From a virus: a stretch of DNA of 28,018 nucleotides. Each line of letters begins with the position of its first letter. Position 1 is the first letter of the stretch. The DNA is taken from the IMG/VR virus record IMGVR_UViG_3300033182_001093, positions 1-28,018 of that record. The stretch is one strand, 5' to 3'. Below, piece by piece: positions 1 through 7,416 of this stretch. The notes under the pieces were generated by a model that did no database searches, was not told where the DNA came from, and saw only the letters and a list, made by a program, of their open reading frames with translations. Both the position numbers and the translations under genes were made by a program.

Positions 1-1105
1 CGCCATAAGTAGTGGCTAAGGATATAGTTAAGTTTGGGCCTTCGGAACCAGCAGCTCCTCCTAAAATAGGGCTTGTGGTAGCTAAACTTTGAACATAATT
101 ACCAGTAGTATCTGTACCTAAAGCTACTTTATTTGCTTGAATTGTTGTTTCAATGGAAATGTTATTCTGACCATCAACTCCTGTAGTTGTCCCTGAAACG
201 TCCCCAGTTAAAGTTATTGTTCGAGCTGTTTGCCATTTAGTGGCTGAATCAGCGTTCGCATTTATACCTAAATATTTAGACGCTAAAGCTGTGCTACCTT
301 CGGTTATGCTGCTGGCGGTCAAGGTTCCGCTAATATTTGTAGTGGTGGCATCAATGTCCAAAGTAGTGGTGGTTATTTCCACCTCAGTGTCAGCGTCGAT
401 ATCCAACTGACCATCTGCACTAGAGGCTATTGAAATAGCTGCATCTCTAAATTGAAGACCCTTATTTGTATTCAGCCTGATTGCCGTGTCAGCTATATGA
501 GTTAAAGAAACGTCATTGTCTGCACCAAAGTTAAGTACCGATCCGTCACTCTGTAAAGATACATCGTCACCAGCTACAACATCACCAGTGACTGTTAGAT
601 TACCACCAACGTCAGCGTTACCAACTAGGTTCAATGCATCAAAATGAGCATTATTAAACATGTTCGCAGCTACTGCACCTAAACCAGAACCGTTGAAGTA
701 AACTACAGCAGTTTTACCCCTCGGTACTGTGTAAGCGTTAGCTGCATCGTAGTTACCTTGAAAAAGTATTATAGAACGAGGAGAAGAGCTAGAAAAATTA
801 TTTCTAACATAAACTATCTTTTCCGCATCATTAGGGGTTAATTGTACGTAAGCGTCACCACTAAAAGAAGCTCCATCGGTAAAAATAAGCATTCTATTTC
901 TACCATCAGAAGAGTCACCATCGGTTATAGCTACAGTATTAGGTGAACCAGAAGTACCTGTACTCGCTAACTCAATACTTACTTGACCATCTAAAGAAGC
1001 GTCTATAAGCTCAAAGTTAGTATTTGTGGTATCTCCCCAAGTACCCGACTGCTCACCTGTTCCAATTAATTCAATACCGTTATTTGTTGTATACGTACTT
1101 GCCAT
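1..1105 (-). CDS. Tail-fibre-like structural protein (3' end outside window)
   Basis: An open frame runs from an ATG at 1105 to the left edge without a stop, so the C-terminal part is missing. About 368 residues are visible. The N-terminus (MASTYTTNNGIELIGTGEQS) and the low-complexity, Ser/Thr/Asp-rich beta-repeat composition with many GxLT/DxD turns resemble the tail-fibre or tail-spike-like proteins of marine podoviruses. A good ribosome site (AAGGAAAAATT) precedes the ATG and overlaps the stop of the upstream gene, which suggests translational coupling. It is the last visible gene of the late operon. The fibre role is inferred from position and composition; no catalytic or receptor-binding motif was identified. 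Confidence 0.75.
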   Translation of the reverse strand, partial: MASTYTTNNGIELIGTGEQSGTWGDTTNTNFELIDASLDGQVSIELASTGTSGSPNTVAITDGDSSDGRNRMLIFTDGASFSGDAYVQLTPNDAEKIVYVRNNFSSSSPRSIILFQGNYDAANAYTVPRGKTAVVYFNGSGLGAVAANMFNNAHFDALNLVGNADVGGNLTVTGDVVAGDDVSLQSDGSVLNFGADNDVSLTHIADTAIRLNTNKGLQFRDAAISIASSADGQLDIDADTEVEITTTTLDIDATTTNISGTLTASSITEGSTALASKYLGINANADSATKWQTARTITLTGDVSGTTTGVDGQNNISIETTIQANKVALGTDTTGNYVQSLATTSPILGGAAGSEGPNLTISLATTYG

Positions 1106-1114
1106 AATTTTTCC

Positions 1115-2002
1115 TTATGCCGCTAGGTTAGTCCAACCCGTACTTTCACTTTCCTCAGGAACCTCTGGAGTGACATTACTATACTGTGGATTTTGATTTG
1201 GCACAATCCTACCATACACTAGAACTTGACCCACTGCCGTACTTAGTGAAACTCCTGTCGGAAAGACATTTGCTTTTGCAATAACCTCAGATACACTATT
1301 TACACTAGAAGAAGCTCCCACCCCAGTGGTTGGTACATTTGCATCCGCTGTCACAACAACATCTTCAGTTCCCGATAAACCTTCTAATCCAGAAACTAGC
1401 TGATTTACATCCGTAATAAGGGAAACCCCGTTATTAGCAGAAGTACCACTTAATCCTGTAACGGAAGTGTTAGAATCCGCTGTCACAACGACAGAGGTTG
1501 TTTCTAAACTAGCCGAAAAGCCACTAACATCTAGATTTTGATCAGTAATCAAGTTCACTGAATTAGTGGCTCCAGAAGCCCCCACTCCTGAAGCCGATGC
1601 GTTAGCATCCGCTGTTACTGTACTTGAACCCACCGAGGCAGAAGCTTCAAAACTATTTACTTCAAAATTTACTTCAGTTGATAGCGTTACACTACCTACG
1701 CTGCCCGAAATAGACGGAGAGCTGACATCTAAGATAGCTTGAGTGGTTACAGTTGATGAAGGGTCTGAATTAAGTGAGGCCGCTAAACCTGTAACAGGAG
1801 CATCTATAGATATGCTTATAAATACTCCATTGTGGTAAGTAAAACCTGCAACAGAACTAGGGGTTGCGTTAGCGTCTGCCGTTACCGTAACAGCGCCTAC
1901 AGAAGCTGCTGCTCCAGAATTGGTAATTGACCCTTGATCCCATTCTAACTGGTTCCAAGAGCCTCTACCCCATCCCGTAAAAGCAACTACTGCATTAGAC
2001 AT
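1115..2002 (-). CDS. Repeat-rich virion structural protein
   Basis: This 295-residue protein has the aromatic/glycine N-terminus seen in many marine phage virion proteins (GWGRGSWNQLEWDQG). It continues with roughly seven imperfect beta repeats of the form VTVTADAN..VSGVGAS..VNLITD and ends in WTNLAA. Valine, serine, threonine and alanine dominate, with no cysteine and little charge, as expected for an extended beta-structured tail or decoration component. Its ATG shares a base with the TAA of the upstream gene (TAATG). The exact role is unknown; a tail or fibre-associated structural role is inferred from composition and from lying between the 144-residue protein and the fibre-like protein. 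Confidence 0.7.
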   Translation of the reverse strand: MSNAVVAFTGWGRGSWNQLEWDQGSITNSGAAASVGAVTVTADANATPSSVAGFTYHNGVFISISIDAPVTGLAASLNSDPSSTVTTQAILDVSSPSISGSVGSVTLSTEVNFEVNSFEASASVGSSTVTADANASASGVGASGATNSVNLITDQNLDVSGFSASLETTSVVVTADSNTSVTGLSGTSANNGVSLITDVNQLVSGLEGLSGTEDVVVTADANVPTTGVGASSSVNSVSEVIAKANVFPTGVSLSTAVGQVLVYGRIVPNQNPQYSNVTPEVPEESESTGWTNLAA

Positions 2003-2436
2003 TAAGCAATCCTTATAATCGCATTACTTGCATCTGCTGAAGGGAAAACAATAGTAAAATCCCCATTAGTTGAAGCTTTGTCTCCACCGAAATCTAAAAC
2101 AACCACAGAAGGATCGCCAGACGCAGTAGAGTTATAAATTAAAGCACCTCTAGCTGTTATTGTGGCATCACTAAATGTTAAATCACCAAAATCAACATAA
2201 GCTGTAGTTCCCGAAGTAGTAGGGTCTTGTTTAGTTAAAGAATCCCCTCCAGCAGTATAGCCTGTACCACTAACCTCGTTACTAGTAGTGTAAGCTGTAG
2301 TAGAAGCATCGAAAGAAGCACTGTTAGTATACAACGCTAGTTTAAAAACATTATCACTAGAAGTTCTAAAATCATGTAAACCCTCTAAAAGTTCTTTTTT
2401 AAAAGACGTACACATATAATTTCCGTTAAATGGCAT
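2002..2436 (-). CDS. Conserved marine-phage structural protein, unknown role
   Basis: The protein has 144 residues with an N-terminal helix containing FKKELLEGLHDF, then a beta-rich body. The motifs LALYTNSASFDASTTAYT, ARGALIYN, LDFGGDK and a terminal FPSADASNAIIRIA are typical of a family found repeatedly beside adaptor and fibre genes in marine phages. It overlaps the next gene by one base (TAATG) and follows the 93-residue gene by one base, so it sits in a tightly packed translational unit. A virion role is inferred from this context. No enzyme motif is visible. Confidence 0.75.
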   Translation of the reverse strand: MPFNGNYMCTSFKKELLEGLHDFRTSSDNVFKLALYTNSASFDASTTAYTTSNEVSGTGYTAGGDSLTKQDPTTSGTTAYVDFGDLTFSDATITARGALIYNSTASGDPSVVVLDFGGDKASTNGDFTIVFPSADASNAIIRIA

Positions 2437-2437
2437 A

Positions 2438-2719
2438 TCATAGCCTCCTTATCATTTGAGACAACTCTGGATGACCTGCCCCGTTTAATGCATTACATAT
2501 TGTAGTTCTGTCGCTATTTACAGCTTCTCGCATATAAAAAGACAAAACTTTAATTAAATCACCCTTAAAAGCGTTTGCTTGATCCCGTATAGCAGGAGGA
2601 GCAGTGCTGGAAACCTGAATTATCTTATCGGCGCAACGAGCCGCAACTTCTTCGGGAGTAAACCCCCTATTATGTGTTGTTTTTACAGTTACTTTGTAAT
2701 CTATGGGTAAATTAATCAT
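2438..2719 (-). CDS. Small conserved late protein, unknown function
   Basis: The protein has 93 residues with an N-terminal beta strand (YKVTVKTTHNRGFTPEEVAARCADKIIQV) followed by helices (AIRDQANAFKGDLIKVLSFYMREAVNSDR). The start overlaps the stop of the adaptor-like gene by four bases. It belongs to a type of small protein that accompanies head-tail adaptor genes in marine podoviruses. No catalytic motif or membrane segment is visible. A tail-assembly or accessory role is possible, but only by position. Confidence 0.7.
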   Translation of the reverse strand: MINLPIDYKVTVKTTHNRGFTPEEVAARCADKIIQVSSTAPPAIRDQANAFKGDLIKVLSFYMREAVNSDRTTICNALNGAGHPELSQMIRRL

Positions 2720-3366
2720 TGTGGGGGCCTCACTATTTTACCGTTTCTGTACATATCCATAACTTCTTTCGATTCTCCAAACTGCTTCAACGATTGAAGA
2801 GCTTCTACAAATCTTTTCTCATATTGGGCCAGCATATCAGCTTCACCCTTCATATATATATACGCTTCTAGAAGACTTCCATAAAGTAAAGCCATTTCAG
2901 CGTTTTCACTAAGCCAAGTAGTATCACTGTCGGAACCTGATGTTAAACTAGCAGGGCGGTAGAAGTAATGTAATTCGACTGTATATTGAGCATCAGGAAC
3001 TGGGCCTAATATGAAATGATTTACATCAAAAAAAGCATAATACCTTGGCAACCCTGTACTTTCAGATGGGTTAAACGTTTGAATAAAATCTACTTCTTTA
3101 TACTCTAAGAAAATATCATTCCCACTAGAGTCCTGAAACGAAAGAGCAAACGGAGATAAAAAATCACTAGGACAAGTTAAGAACTTGTTAGAAGCCGTCA
3201 TTAGTCCCGATACGTTTTTTCTAAAAAAGTTAAGTTGTACATTTTTTAAGATACGCTCTTCAGCTAATCTAATGAACACAGGTAAGTTATTCACAAAAGT
3301 CGTTTCAGAGTTTTCTGTGTAATCTTGAATGGAAGTCTTTAATTGAGCATAAGTAAAAGTCATCAC
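2716..3366 (-). CDS. Head-tail adaptor-like protein (second of two)
   Basis: This 216-residue protein opens with a helical region (FTYAQLKTSIQDYTENSETTF) and an IRLAEERILKNVQLNFFR helix. A beta core follows (FLTCPSDFLSPFALSF, ...PRYYAFFDVNHFILGPVP) and then a C-terminal helical pair (AEMALLYGSLLEAYIYMKG...MLAQYEKRF). This plan matches the phage adaptor family of SU10/P22-type podoviruses, which joins portal to tail. It lies two genes downstream of another adaptor-like protein at 3665-4333 that has a similar layout. The pair may be the adaptor and the nozzle/second connector. Function is inferred from fold resemblance and operon position. Confidence 0.7.
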   Translation of the reverse strand: MMTFTYAQLKTSIQDYTENSETTFVNNLPVFIRLAEERILKNVQLNFFRKNVSGLMTASNKFLTCPSDFLSPFALSFQDSSGNDIFLEYKEVDFIQTFNPSESTGLPRYYAFFDVNHFILGPVPDAQYTVELHYFYRPASLTSGSDSDTTWLSENAEMALLYGSLLEAYIYMKGEADMLAQYEKRFVEALQSLKQFGESKEVMDMYRNGKIVRPPQ

Positions 3367-3665
3367 ACACTCACTGTTACTGTTCCAACCTTACCAAAAC
3401 TTTTAGCAGGTTTAAGATTAGGGGCCTCCACCAAAGGAACGCCCACGAATGTTAAAAATGGTTCTACCCTATCAGGTCTTGAGTTTGGTAACGCCTCTGG
3501 GTCAACAACCTTTTTGAATGGGCCTAATTGAGGGTGTTTCGCCTCGTACTCATCAGGGCCAACTAAAAGACCGTTCCACTCTTTCTTCATAGAAGAATAG
3601 GGGTAACGCAAACCACTTCGATCTGAAATAGCGTATGACTTTTTACCTGTTGCAAACTTACCCAT
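3363..3665 (-). CDS. Conserved small late protein between adaptor genes
   Basis: The protein has 100 residues and is rich in Pro, Lys and Gly, with conserved-looking blocks YAISDRSGLRYPYSSMKKEWNG, GPDEYEAKHPQLGPF and RPDRVEP. Such proteins recur in marine phage late operons next to adaptor genes; their function is unknown. Its start shares one base with the stop of the 222-residue adaptor-like gene, and its end overlaps the next gene by four bases. Few hydrophobic stretches occur and no membrane segment is seen, so it is probably a virion or assembly component, by context only. Confidence 0.75.
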   Translation of the reverse strand: MGKFATGKKSYAISDRSGLRYPYSSMKKEWNGLLVGPDEYEAKHPQLGPFKKVVDPEALPNSRPDRVEPFLTFVGVPLVEAPNLKPAKSFGKVGTVTVSV

Positions 3666-4333
3666 CAGCTAGTCCTATAATATTCGTATTGAGGAACAAC
3701 ATTAAAAGAAGACCTATCACGATCCTCGGTAGCAGCTCTTTCGAATTCCTCTTCGTATATTGCTTTTAGCATTTGAACTCTGTTAGGAGCACGTTTTAGA
3801 GCAATGTAGTAAGCTAAACCAGCAGCTAAACAAGGATAGAACCTAAATGGCATATCCATTGTGTTGGTATAATCGTCTGCATCATCTATTCGGGTCAAAG
3901 CATCATAGTAAATAACGTCTGTACTATTCTCAGGAATAGGCCAGATTTTTAGGTTTGGGTTAAGTTGTCTATCCAGAAAAAATTGGCTTGGTCTACCTTG
4001 CGTAGATTTATTTGGAATGGTTAAAAAATCATCCCTGCTCAACCTCTCCAAAGAATAATCCGTACCCGCTCTTCGGATAACAACCGATAGAACGTCTATC
4101 ACATCCGTACCTAAGTCATATTCACCATCAGCTTGAGCAACCGTTAATGATCTTTGTTTGATTGTCCACTGGTTCAAACCTCTATTTGCCCAATCTGCCA
4201 ACAACAGATTCAAAGACCTTCGTGCAGTCTTGAGATCGTAACCAGTACGAACCTCTAAACCGCAGCGCTCAAAAGCCTCTTCAATATACTCAGAGACATC
4301 TAATTCAAAATTTTTACTACCAGAAGTTGCCAT
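3665..4333 (-). CDS. Head-tail adaptor/connector-like protein (first of two)
   Basis: The protein has 222 residues. Its helical N-terminus (SEYIEEAFERCGLEVRTGYDLKTARRSLNLLLADWANRGLNQW) is the typical opening of gp4/tail-tubular-A-like head-completion proteins. It is followed by beta segments including LSVVIRR, RPSQFFLDR and LKIWPIPE, and a C-terminal helix (LAAGLAYYIALKRAP). In this family the protein docks on the portal ring and forms the upper tail. It is not adjacent to the portal here; the head genes lie between. Assignment rests on sequence layout and on neighbouring late genes. Confidence 0.75.
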   Translation of the reverse strand: MATSGSKNFELDVSEYIEEAFERCGLEVRTGYDLKTARRSLNLLLADWANRGLNQWTIKQRSLTVAQADGEYDLGTDVIDVLSVVIRRAGTDYSLERLSRDDFLTIPNKSTQGRPSQFFLDRQLNPNLKIWPIPENSTDVIYYDALTRIDDADDYTNTMDMPFRFYPCLAAGLAYYIALKRAPNRVQMLKAIYEEEFERAATEDRDRSSFNVVPQYEYYRTS

Positions 4334-4341
4334 AATTAACC

Positions 4342-4725
4342 TTAAAACTGAGAAACAGAACCTTTAGTTCTTTTTCTCCTGTTTTTCATAACCTTGCCAC
4401 AACCACGAGCCACAGCAGTTCCTTCCACATTTTTCCCGTAAAACTTGCGTTTACAACGAGTGTTCGGAACAGCGCCCCCTTCAGCCATTTTAGTAACCTT
4501 TGCCGCTTTAGTGTTAGAAACAACTTGTTTACCTTTTTTACCTTCTCGTTTTTTCTTAGAAGCAGTAGCTTTACGCTGAGACTTAGAAAGACTCTGAGCT
4601 TTGCTTCTGGGTAAGCACCGATCTGGATTAGATTTATTTTTGGACGTACCGCACTCTCCAGCAATGTTTCCAGAGCTGTCTAGGCGTACCCAATCTTGAT
4701 CTAACCATTTCTTTAGCTCACCCAC
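4342..4725 (-). CDS. Basic cysteine-containing late protein (DUF5872-like)
   Basis: The protein has 127 residues and is very rich in Lys/Arg/Ser. It begins MGELKKWLDQDWVRLDSSG and contains GECGTSKNKSNPDRCLPRSKAQSLSKSQR, the pattern I associate with the DUF5872 family common in aquatic phages and giant viruses. A second block near the C-terminus (NTRCKRKFYGK..GTAVARGCGKVMKNRRKR) adds more basic and cysteine residues. It could bind DNA or metal inside the capsid, but that is speculation from composition. It overlaps the upstream 77-residue gene by eight bases. Confidence 0.7.
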   Translation of the reverse strand: MGELKKWLDQDWVRLDSSGNIAGECGTSKNKSNPDRCLPRSKAQSLSKSQRKATASKKKREGKKGKQVVSNTKAAKVTKMAEGGAVPNTRCKRKFYGKNVEGTAVARGCGKVMKNRRKRTKGSVSQF

Positions 4726-4951
4726 GTTTTTTCCTTTTTGAGGATTTAGCGTAATTAGGGTCTTTGCAATACTTAGAAGCAGCTAAATTAGCATAAGCCG
4801 AAGGGTAAGTATCAAATGTTCTTTCTGCCCAAGCTTTACCAGCAGGACAAATCTTACTACCTTTAGACTTTTTACTGACCGCTCCACCTTTACGGTAATA
4901 ATTAACACCGCAAGGACTAACGCTAGAACCTGTCTTTACTCTAGAACCCAT
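4718..4951 (-). CDS. Small basic cysteine-containing late protein
   Basis: The protein has 77 residues, is basic, and carries four cysteines and the block KICPAGKAWAERTFDTYPSAYANLAASKYCKDPNYAK. Proteins with this block are widespread in marine phages beside DUF5872-like genes, and the two are related in style. A role in packaging or binding nucleic acid is possible but unproven. It is followed directly by the DUF5872-like gene with an eight-base overlap. Confidence 0.7.
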   Translation of the reverse strand: MGSRVKTGSSVSPCGVNYYRKGGAVSKKSKGSKICPAGKAWAERTFDTYPSAYANLAASKYCKDPNYAKSSKRKKRG

Positions 4952-4952
4952 A

Positions 4953-5138
4953 TCATTTCCACAAATTGTGAACAGCCGGGGCTACTAAAACTAACACTCC
5001 TATGGCCCACAACTTACCATCAACTGATTTGATAAACTGAGAGTACTCAGATAACTTCTCATCAAGCCTTTGATAACGTAAGCTACATTCGGCTTCGTGT
5101 TTTTCTAACCTTGCTATTGCTTCTTCTGCTTCTTTCAT
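4953..5138 (-). CDS. Small coiled-coil plus single-membrane-segment protein
   Basis: The ATG at 5138 was chosen because GGTGAGG lies five bases upstream. The longer frame to 5216 would overlap the upstream gene by 71 bases. The resulting 61-residue protein has a charged helix (MKEAEEAIARLEKHEAECSLRYQRLDEKLSEYSQF) followed by one hydrophobic segment (LWAIGVLVLVAPAVHNLW) at the C-terminus. This helix-then-membrane layout resembles XhlA-type haemolysin/holin accessory proteins, which suggests a membrane role at lysis. The family match is not certain, and the holin proper lies at 10143-10550. Confidence 0.65.
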   Translation of the reverse strand: MKEAEEAIARLEKHEAECSLRYQRLDEKLSEYSQFIKSVDGKLWAIGVLVLVAPAVHNLWK

Positions 5139-5145
5139 AAAAACC

Positions 5146-5430
5146 TCACCAAGCTTTACACGACCAGTATCGTGCAGAAAATTTATCTGAGGCAGATTTA
5201 CACGAATGACGAGCACGAAAGCTCTTGCGTCTAGCTGGCTGATCTTTCTTAATAGTCATGTTAGGATCACCAAACCGAACCAGTTTAACTTCGTTACCCT
5301 TCTTCGCTAAAACCGCACTCTTCTTTGATTTACCGGGAGTTCGTTTAGGCTTGTTATAACCAGAAAAAGTTTCACCTCTGTATTGAAGTCTACCCGAAGG
5401 TAGCCTCTTTACATTCTTAGTTGTAGCCAT
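5146..5430 (-). CDS. Basic late protein (DUF6321-like)
   Basis: The protein has 94 residues and is strongly basic. The C-terminal half LVRFGDPNMTIKKDQPARRKSFRARHSC followed by SARYWSCKAW is the hallmark I recognise as DUF6321, a domain found in marine phages and bacteria with no assigned function. Two cysteines and two aromatic residues cluster at the C-terminus. It is the first of three consecutive small late genes rich in Lys/Arg/Cys, together with those at 4718 and 4342. This suggests a shared role in the virion interior or DNA condensation, by inference. Confidence 0.75.
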   Translation of the reverse strand: MATTKNVKRLPSGRLQYRGETFSGYNKPKRTPGKSKKSAVLAKKGNEVKLVRFGDPNMTIKKDQPARRKSFRARHSCKSASDKFSARYWSCKAW

Positions 5431-5444
5431 AAAACCCCCTAAAT

Positions 5445-5720
5445 TTAACTATAGAAAATAGTAACAGCGTCTACGTTTGTAGCAGTGTCTACGTGTATGT
5501 CATTAGCAAACAAAATACCCTCATCTGGAATATTAACTGAGTGTGAGTCAGATGCTAAAAAATCTAAATCCAAAACCGTCGAACCGCTGGCACCATCAGT
5601 AAAAATTAACCTGCCAGCACCCGCACCTGTTAACACCTGCACTTGCCGAAGACGAGCACGACCGACTCCAGCCGCACCTTCCCCAGCTAAACGCTTTGAC
5701 TTAATGTCTGAATTAGCCAT
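5445..5720 (-). CDS. Small virion-type protein, unknown function
   Basis: The protein has 91 residues with a basic helical start (SDIKSKRLAGEGAAGVGRARLRQVQVLTG) and a beta-rich body (GRLIFTDGASGSTVLDLDF...NIPDEGILFANDIHV). The FTDGASG.T.LDLDF pattern appears in many marine phage structural operons. It probably forms part of the virion or its decoration, judging by context. Its ATG overlaps the end of the 40-residue gene upstream (GATGGCTAA). Confidence 0.65.
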   Translation of the reverse strand: MANSDIKSKRLAGEGAAGVGRARLRQVQVLTGAGAGRLIFTDGASGSTVLDLDFLASDSHSVNIPDEGILFANDIHVDTATNVDAVTIFYS

Positions 5721-5835
5721 CCTGCTCCTCCAGCTTTTTTTGCTCTAGTTTCTCTTTAATAGAAATAGGTTTCTTAACCTTAGCTTCTTTAACTACAGGT
5801 TTTTCCACCTTTTTTTTACTTCTTAACTTGCCCAT
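5713..5835 (-). CDS. 40-residue lysine-rich protein
   Basis: A short frame from the ATG at 5835 encodes a 40-residue protein beginning MGKLRSKKKVEKPVVKEAKV and ending LEEQDG. Its ribosome site is clear (AGGTGG five bases before the ATG) and it exactly bridges two real genes, overlapping the next start by eight bases. Nearly half the residues are Lys or Glu. The function is unknown; it may be a nucleic-acid-binding or scaffold-like peptide. It is shorter than usual gene-calling limits, so it would often be missed. Confidence 0.6.
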   Translation of the reverse strand: MGKLRSKKKVEKPVVKEAKVKKPISIKEKLEQKKLEEQDG

Positions 5836-5849
5836 AAATACCACCTAGA

Positions 5850-6320
5850 TCAAGAAAAAGGAGTTGCTTCATCACCAGTAGATGACTGATGTATTTTTAC
5901 TAAATATTTGCCAGAATACAAATCTTGAAGCTCAACCATTCCACCTAAGATTCCACCTGTAGTTGATCCATTTAATGTAATGGTGTCAGTAGCTGCAAGT
6001 GTCTGAAAAATATTAGCGCTGTCACCATCATCATTAGCTACAACAGCAACACCTGACATAGTGTCACTACCACTAAGTTGAATAACGTAACTACCAGAAG
6101 CTAATGTACCTTTTACAAAAAACTTGTAAACATTACCTGAACCTGAAGCTGCTGGTAAGGTTGCAGTTAAGCCTCCAGCAGAGTTATCTAAAAGCATTAC
6201 ACGACCTGCGTGTGAAGATGAGCTTAAAGAAACGTCACTGCTTAAAGAAACAACAGAGCCTGATCCTGAGATGAACCCATTATTAGAAGTTACTGGGCCT
6301 GAAAAAGTAGTCGATGCCAT
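5850..6320 (-). CDS. Putative head-decoration or structural protein
   Basis: The protein has 156 residues, is Ser/Gly/Thr-rich and beta-structured (MASTTFSGPVTSNNGFISGS..., VMLLDNSAGGLTATLPAASGSGNVYKFFVKG). It contains no cysteine and few charged residues. Proteins of this type, beginning STTFSGPV, recur directly after the capsid gene in marine phages, which suggests a decoration or fibre role. It is the first gene after the terminator that follows the capsid gene, so it may have its own promoter in the 6321-6430 gap or depend on read-through. Confidence 0.65.
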   Translation of the reverse strand: MASTTFSGPVTSNNGFISGSGSVVSLSSDVSLSSSSHAGRVMLLDNSAGGLTATLPAASGSGNVYKFFVKGTLASGSYVIQLSGSDTMSGVAVVANDDGDSANIFQTLAATDTITLNGSTTGGILGGMVELQDLYSGKYLVKIHQSSTGDEATPFS

Positions 6321-6432
6321 ATAATTACCCCTTGCACAAGGTTTCGCTCTGTAGTCTGTGCAACGTCAGGAGGCTCGGATATACCTGTCTACAAAGCTGT
6401 GTTTTTGAGCCTATATTTATTCTAACACATGG

Positions 6433-6462
6433 AAAAGAAAAAGGGCTTCCGAAGAAGCCCCC
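6433..6462 (-). terminator. Intrinsic terminator with UUCG loop after major capsid gene
   Basis: Read on the minus strand, a perfect 7-bp stem GGGCTTC/GAAGCCC closes a TTCG tetraloop (6443-6460). It is followed by TTTTTCTTTT, an exceptionally stable hairpin with a U tract. It lies about 33 bases after the capsid stop codon and would reduce transcription of the downstream virion genes relative to capsid. Confidence 0.9.
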
Positions 6463-6492
6463 TGATCACAAAAAAATTGTAATTTAATCTAA

Positions 6493-7404
6493 TTAAGCAG
6501 CGCCCGGAGAACCGAACACACATCGCCAATCAGAAACGCCGAAGCTGTAACGCTCACGAGCTTTGAAACGCATATTACCTGTGTCGAAGTCTCCTTCCAT
6601 AGCAGTCTTAATAGGCGCTCGGTTGAAGTACTTGAAACCGTTAGGTGCGTCAGTCTTAATGAAGAATGCATCAGTGTCAGTTAAGAAGTGGTTTACAACC
6701 GCTCCATCTGGCAACATTCCCATCGACTTCATTGCGTTCAAGTCGTTGTCTGCACTTCCGGGTCGCAGGTTAGAGTTAAGAACTCGCTCTGCAATAAACT
6801 GAAGTTCCTTTGGAATAATCAGCTTCATACCACGAACTGCAATCTTTAGACCACGTTCATCAGTCATTCCAGCAATATCAATTAGCATTTGCTCTAAAGA
6901 AGTCTCATTGAGATCAGCAGCAGTTACTAAAAGGTTACGCTGGTTGCCAGACAAGCTAGGGTGAGCGTTCGAACATAAAGCAGCACCATCACCAATAGCG
7001 TGAACGCCAGTGTTGAAAGCATTGTTTAAGATCGAAGCAGCTTTAATCTGCTTAGTCTGTGCCATTGAACGAGCTAAAGCCTTCGTATAACGTGAAGCTA
7101 GACGATCATAAAGATTGTCTTCAATAGCCTCTTCAGTTATAGAGAAAGCCAAAGCTATAGTCTCGTGAGTGTAACGTGAAGTATAGGTTTCTTGTGCATC
7201 GTCAAAACTAATGCTCCCGCCTTCGTTTTTAACTGGTGCAGTTCCGAAACCACCAAGCATAACTTCTTCTTCAAAAGCTCTGTCAGAAGACTCTTCTTCG
7301 AAGATTTCACTATGCTCGTTCTCATATCGGTTGTATTCAAGCCCGAACAGCGCATTAAGGCCGGGTTCAAGCTCTTTCGCTAGTTGTGCTCTTGAAATAG
7401 CCAT
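6493..7404 (-). CDS. Major capsid protein (HK97-fold, Mu gpT-like)
   Basis: The protein has 303 residues. The run GGFGTAPVKNEGGSISFDDA, then YTSRYTHETIALAFSITEEAIEDNLYDRLASRYTKALARSMA, and later ADNDLNAMKSMGMLPDG and FIKTDAPNGFKYFNRAPI, match the major head-subunit (gpT-like) family of HK97-fold coat proteins. It forms the capsid lattice. Its location after scaffold and two head-associated genes, and the strong terminator just after it, fit the most highly expressed virion gene. The start is preceded by GGGGGG seven to twelve bases upstream. No N-terminal delta domain was recognised, consistent with a separate scaffold protein at 8570-9457. Confidence 0.92.
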   Translation of the reverse strand: MAISRAQLAKELEPGLNALFGLEYNRYENEHSEIFEEESSDRAFEEEVMLGGFGTAPVKNEGGSISFDDAQETYTSRYTHETIALAFSITEEAIEDNLYDRLASRYTKALARSMAQTKQIKAASILNNAFNTGVHAIGDGAALCSNAHPSLSGNQRNLLVTAADLNETSLEQMLIDIAGMTDERGLKIAVRGMKLIIPKELQFIAERVLNSNLRPGSADNDLNAMKSMGMLPDGAVVNHFLTDTDAFFIKTDAPNGFKYFNRAPIKTAMEGDFDTGNMRFKARERYSFGVSDWRCVFGSPGAA

Positions 7405-7416
7405 CCTAGTCCCCCC

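Noticed and set aside
3343-3531. Plus-strand frame overlapping the 100-residue late gene
   Set aside because: It lies opposite real late genes with coupled starts and has no ribosome site or family resemblance.
6563-6802. Plus-strand frame inside the capsid gene
   Set aside because: It is a shadow of the well-supported major capsid gene.
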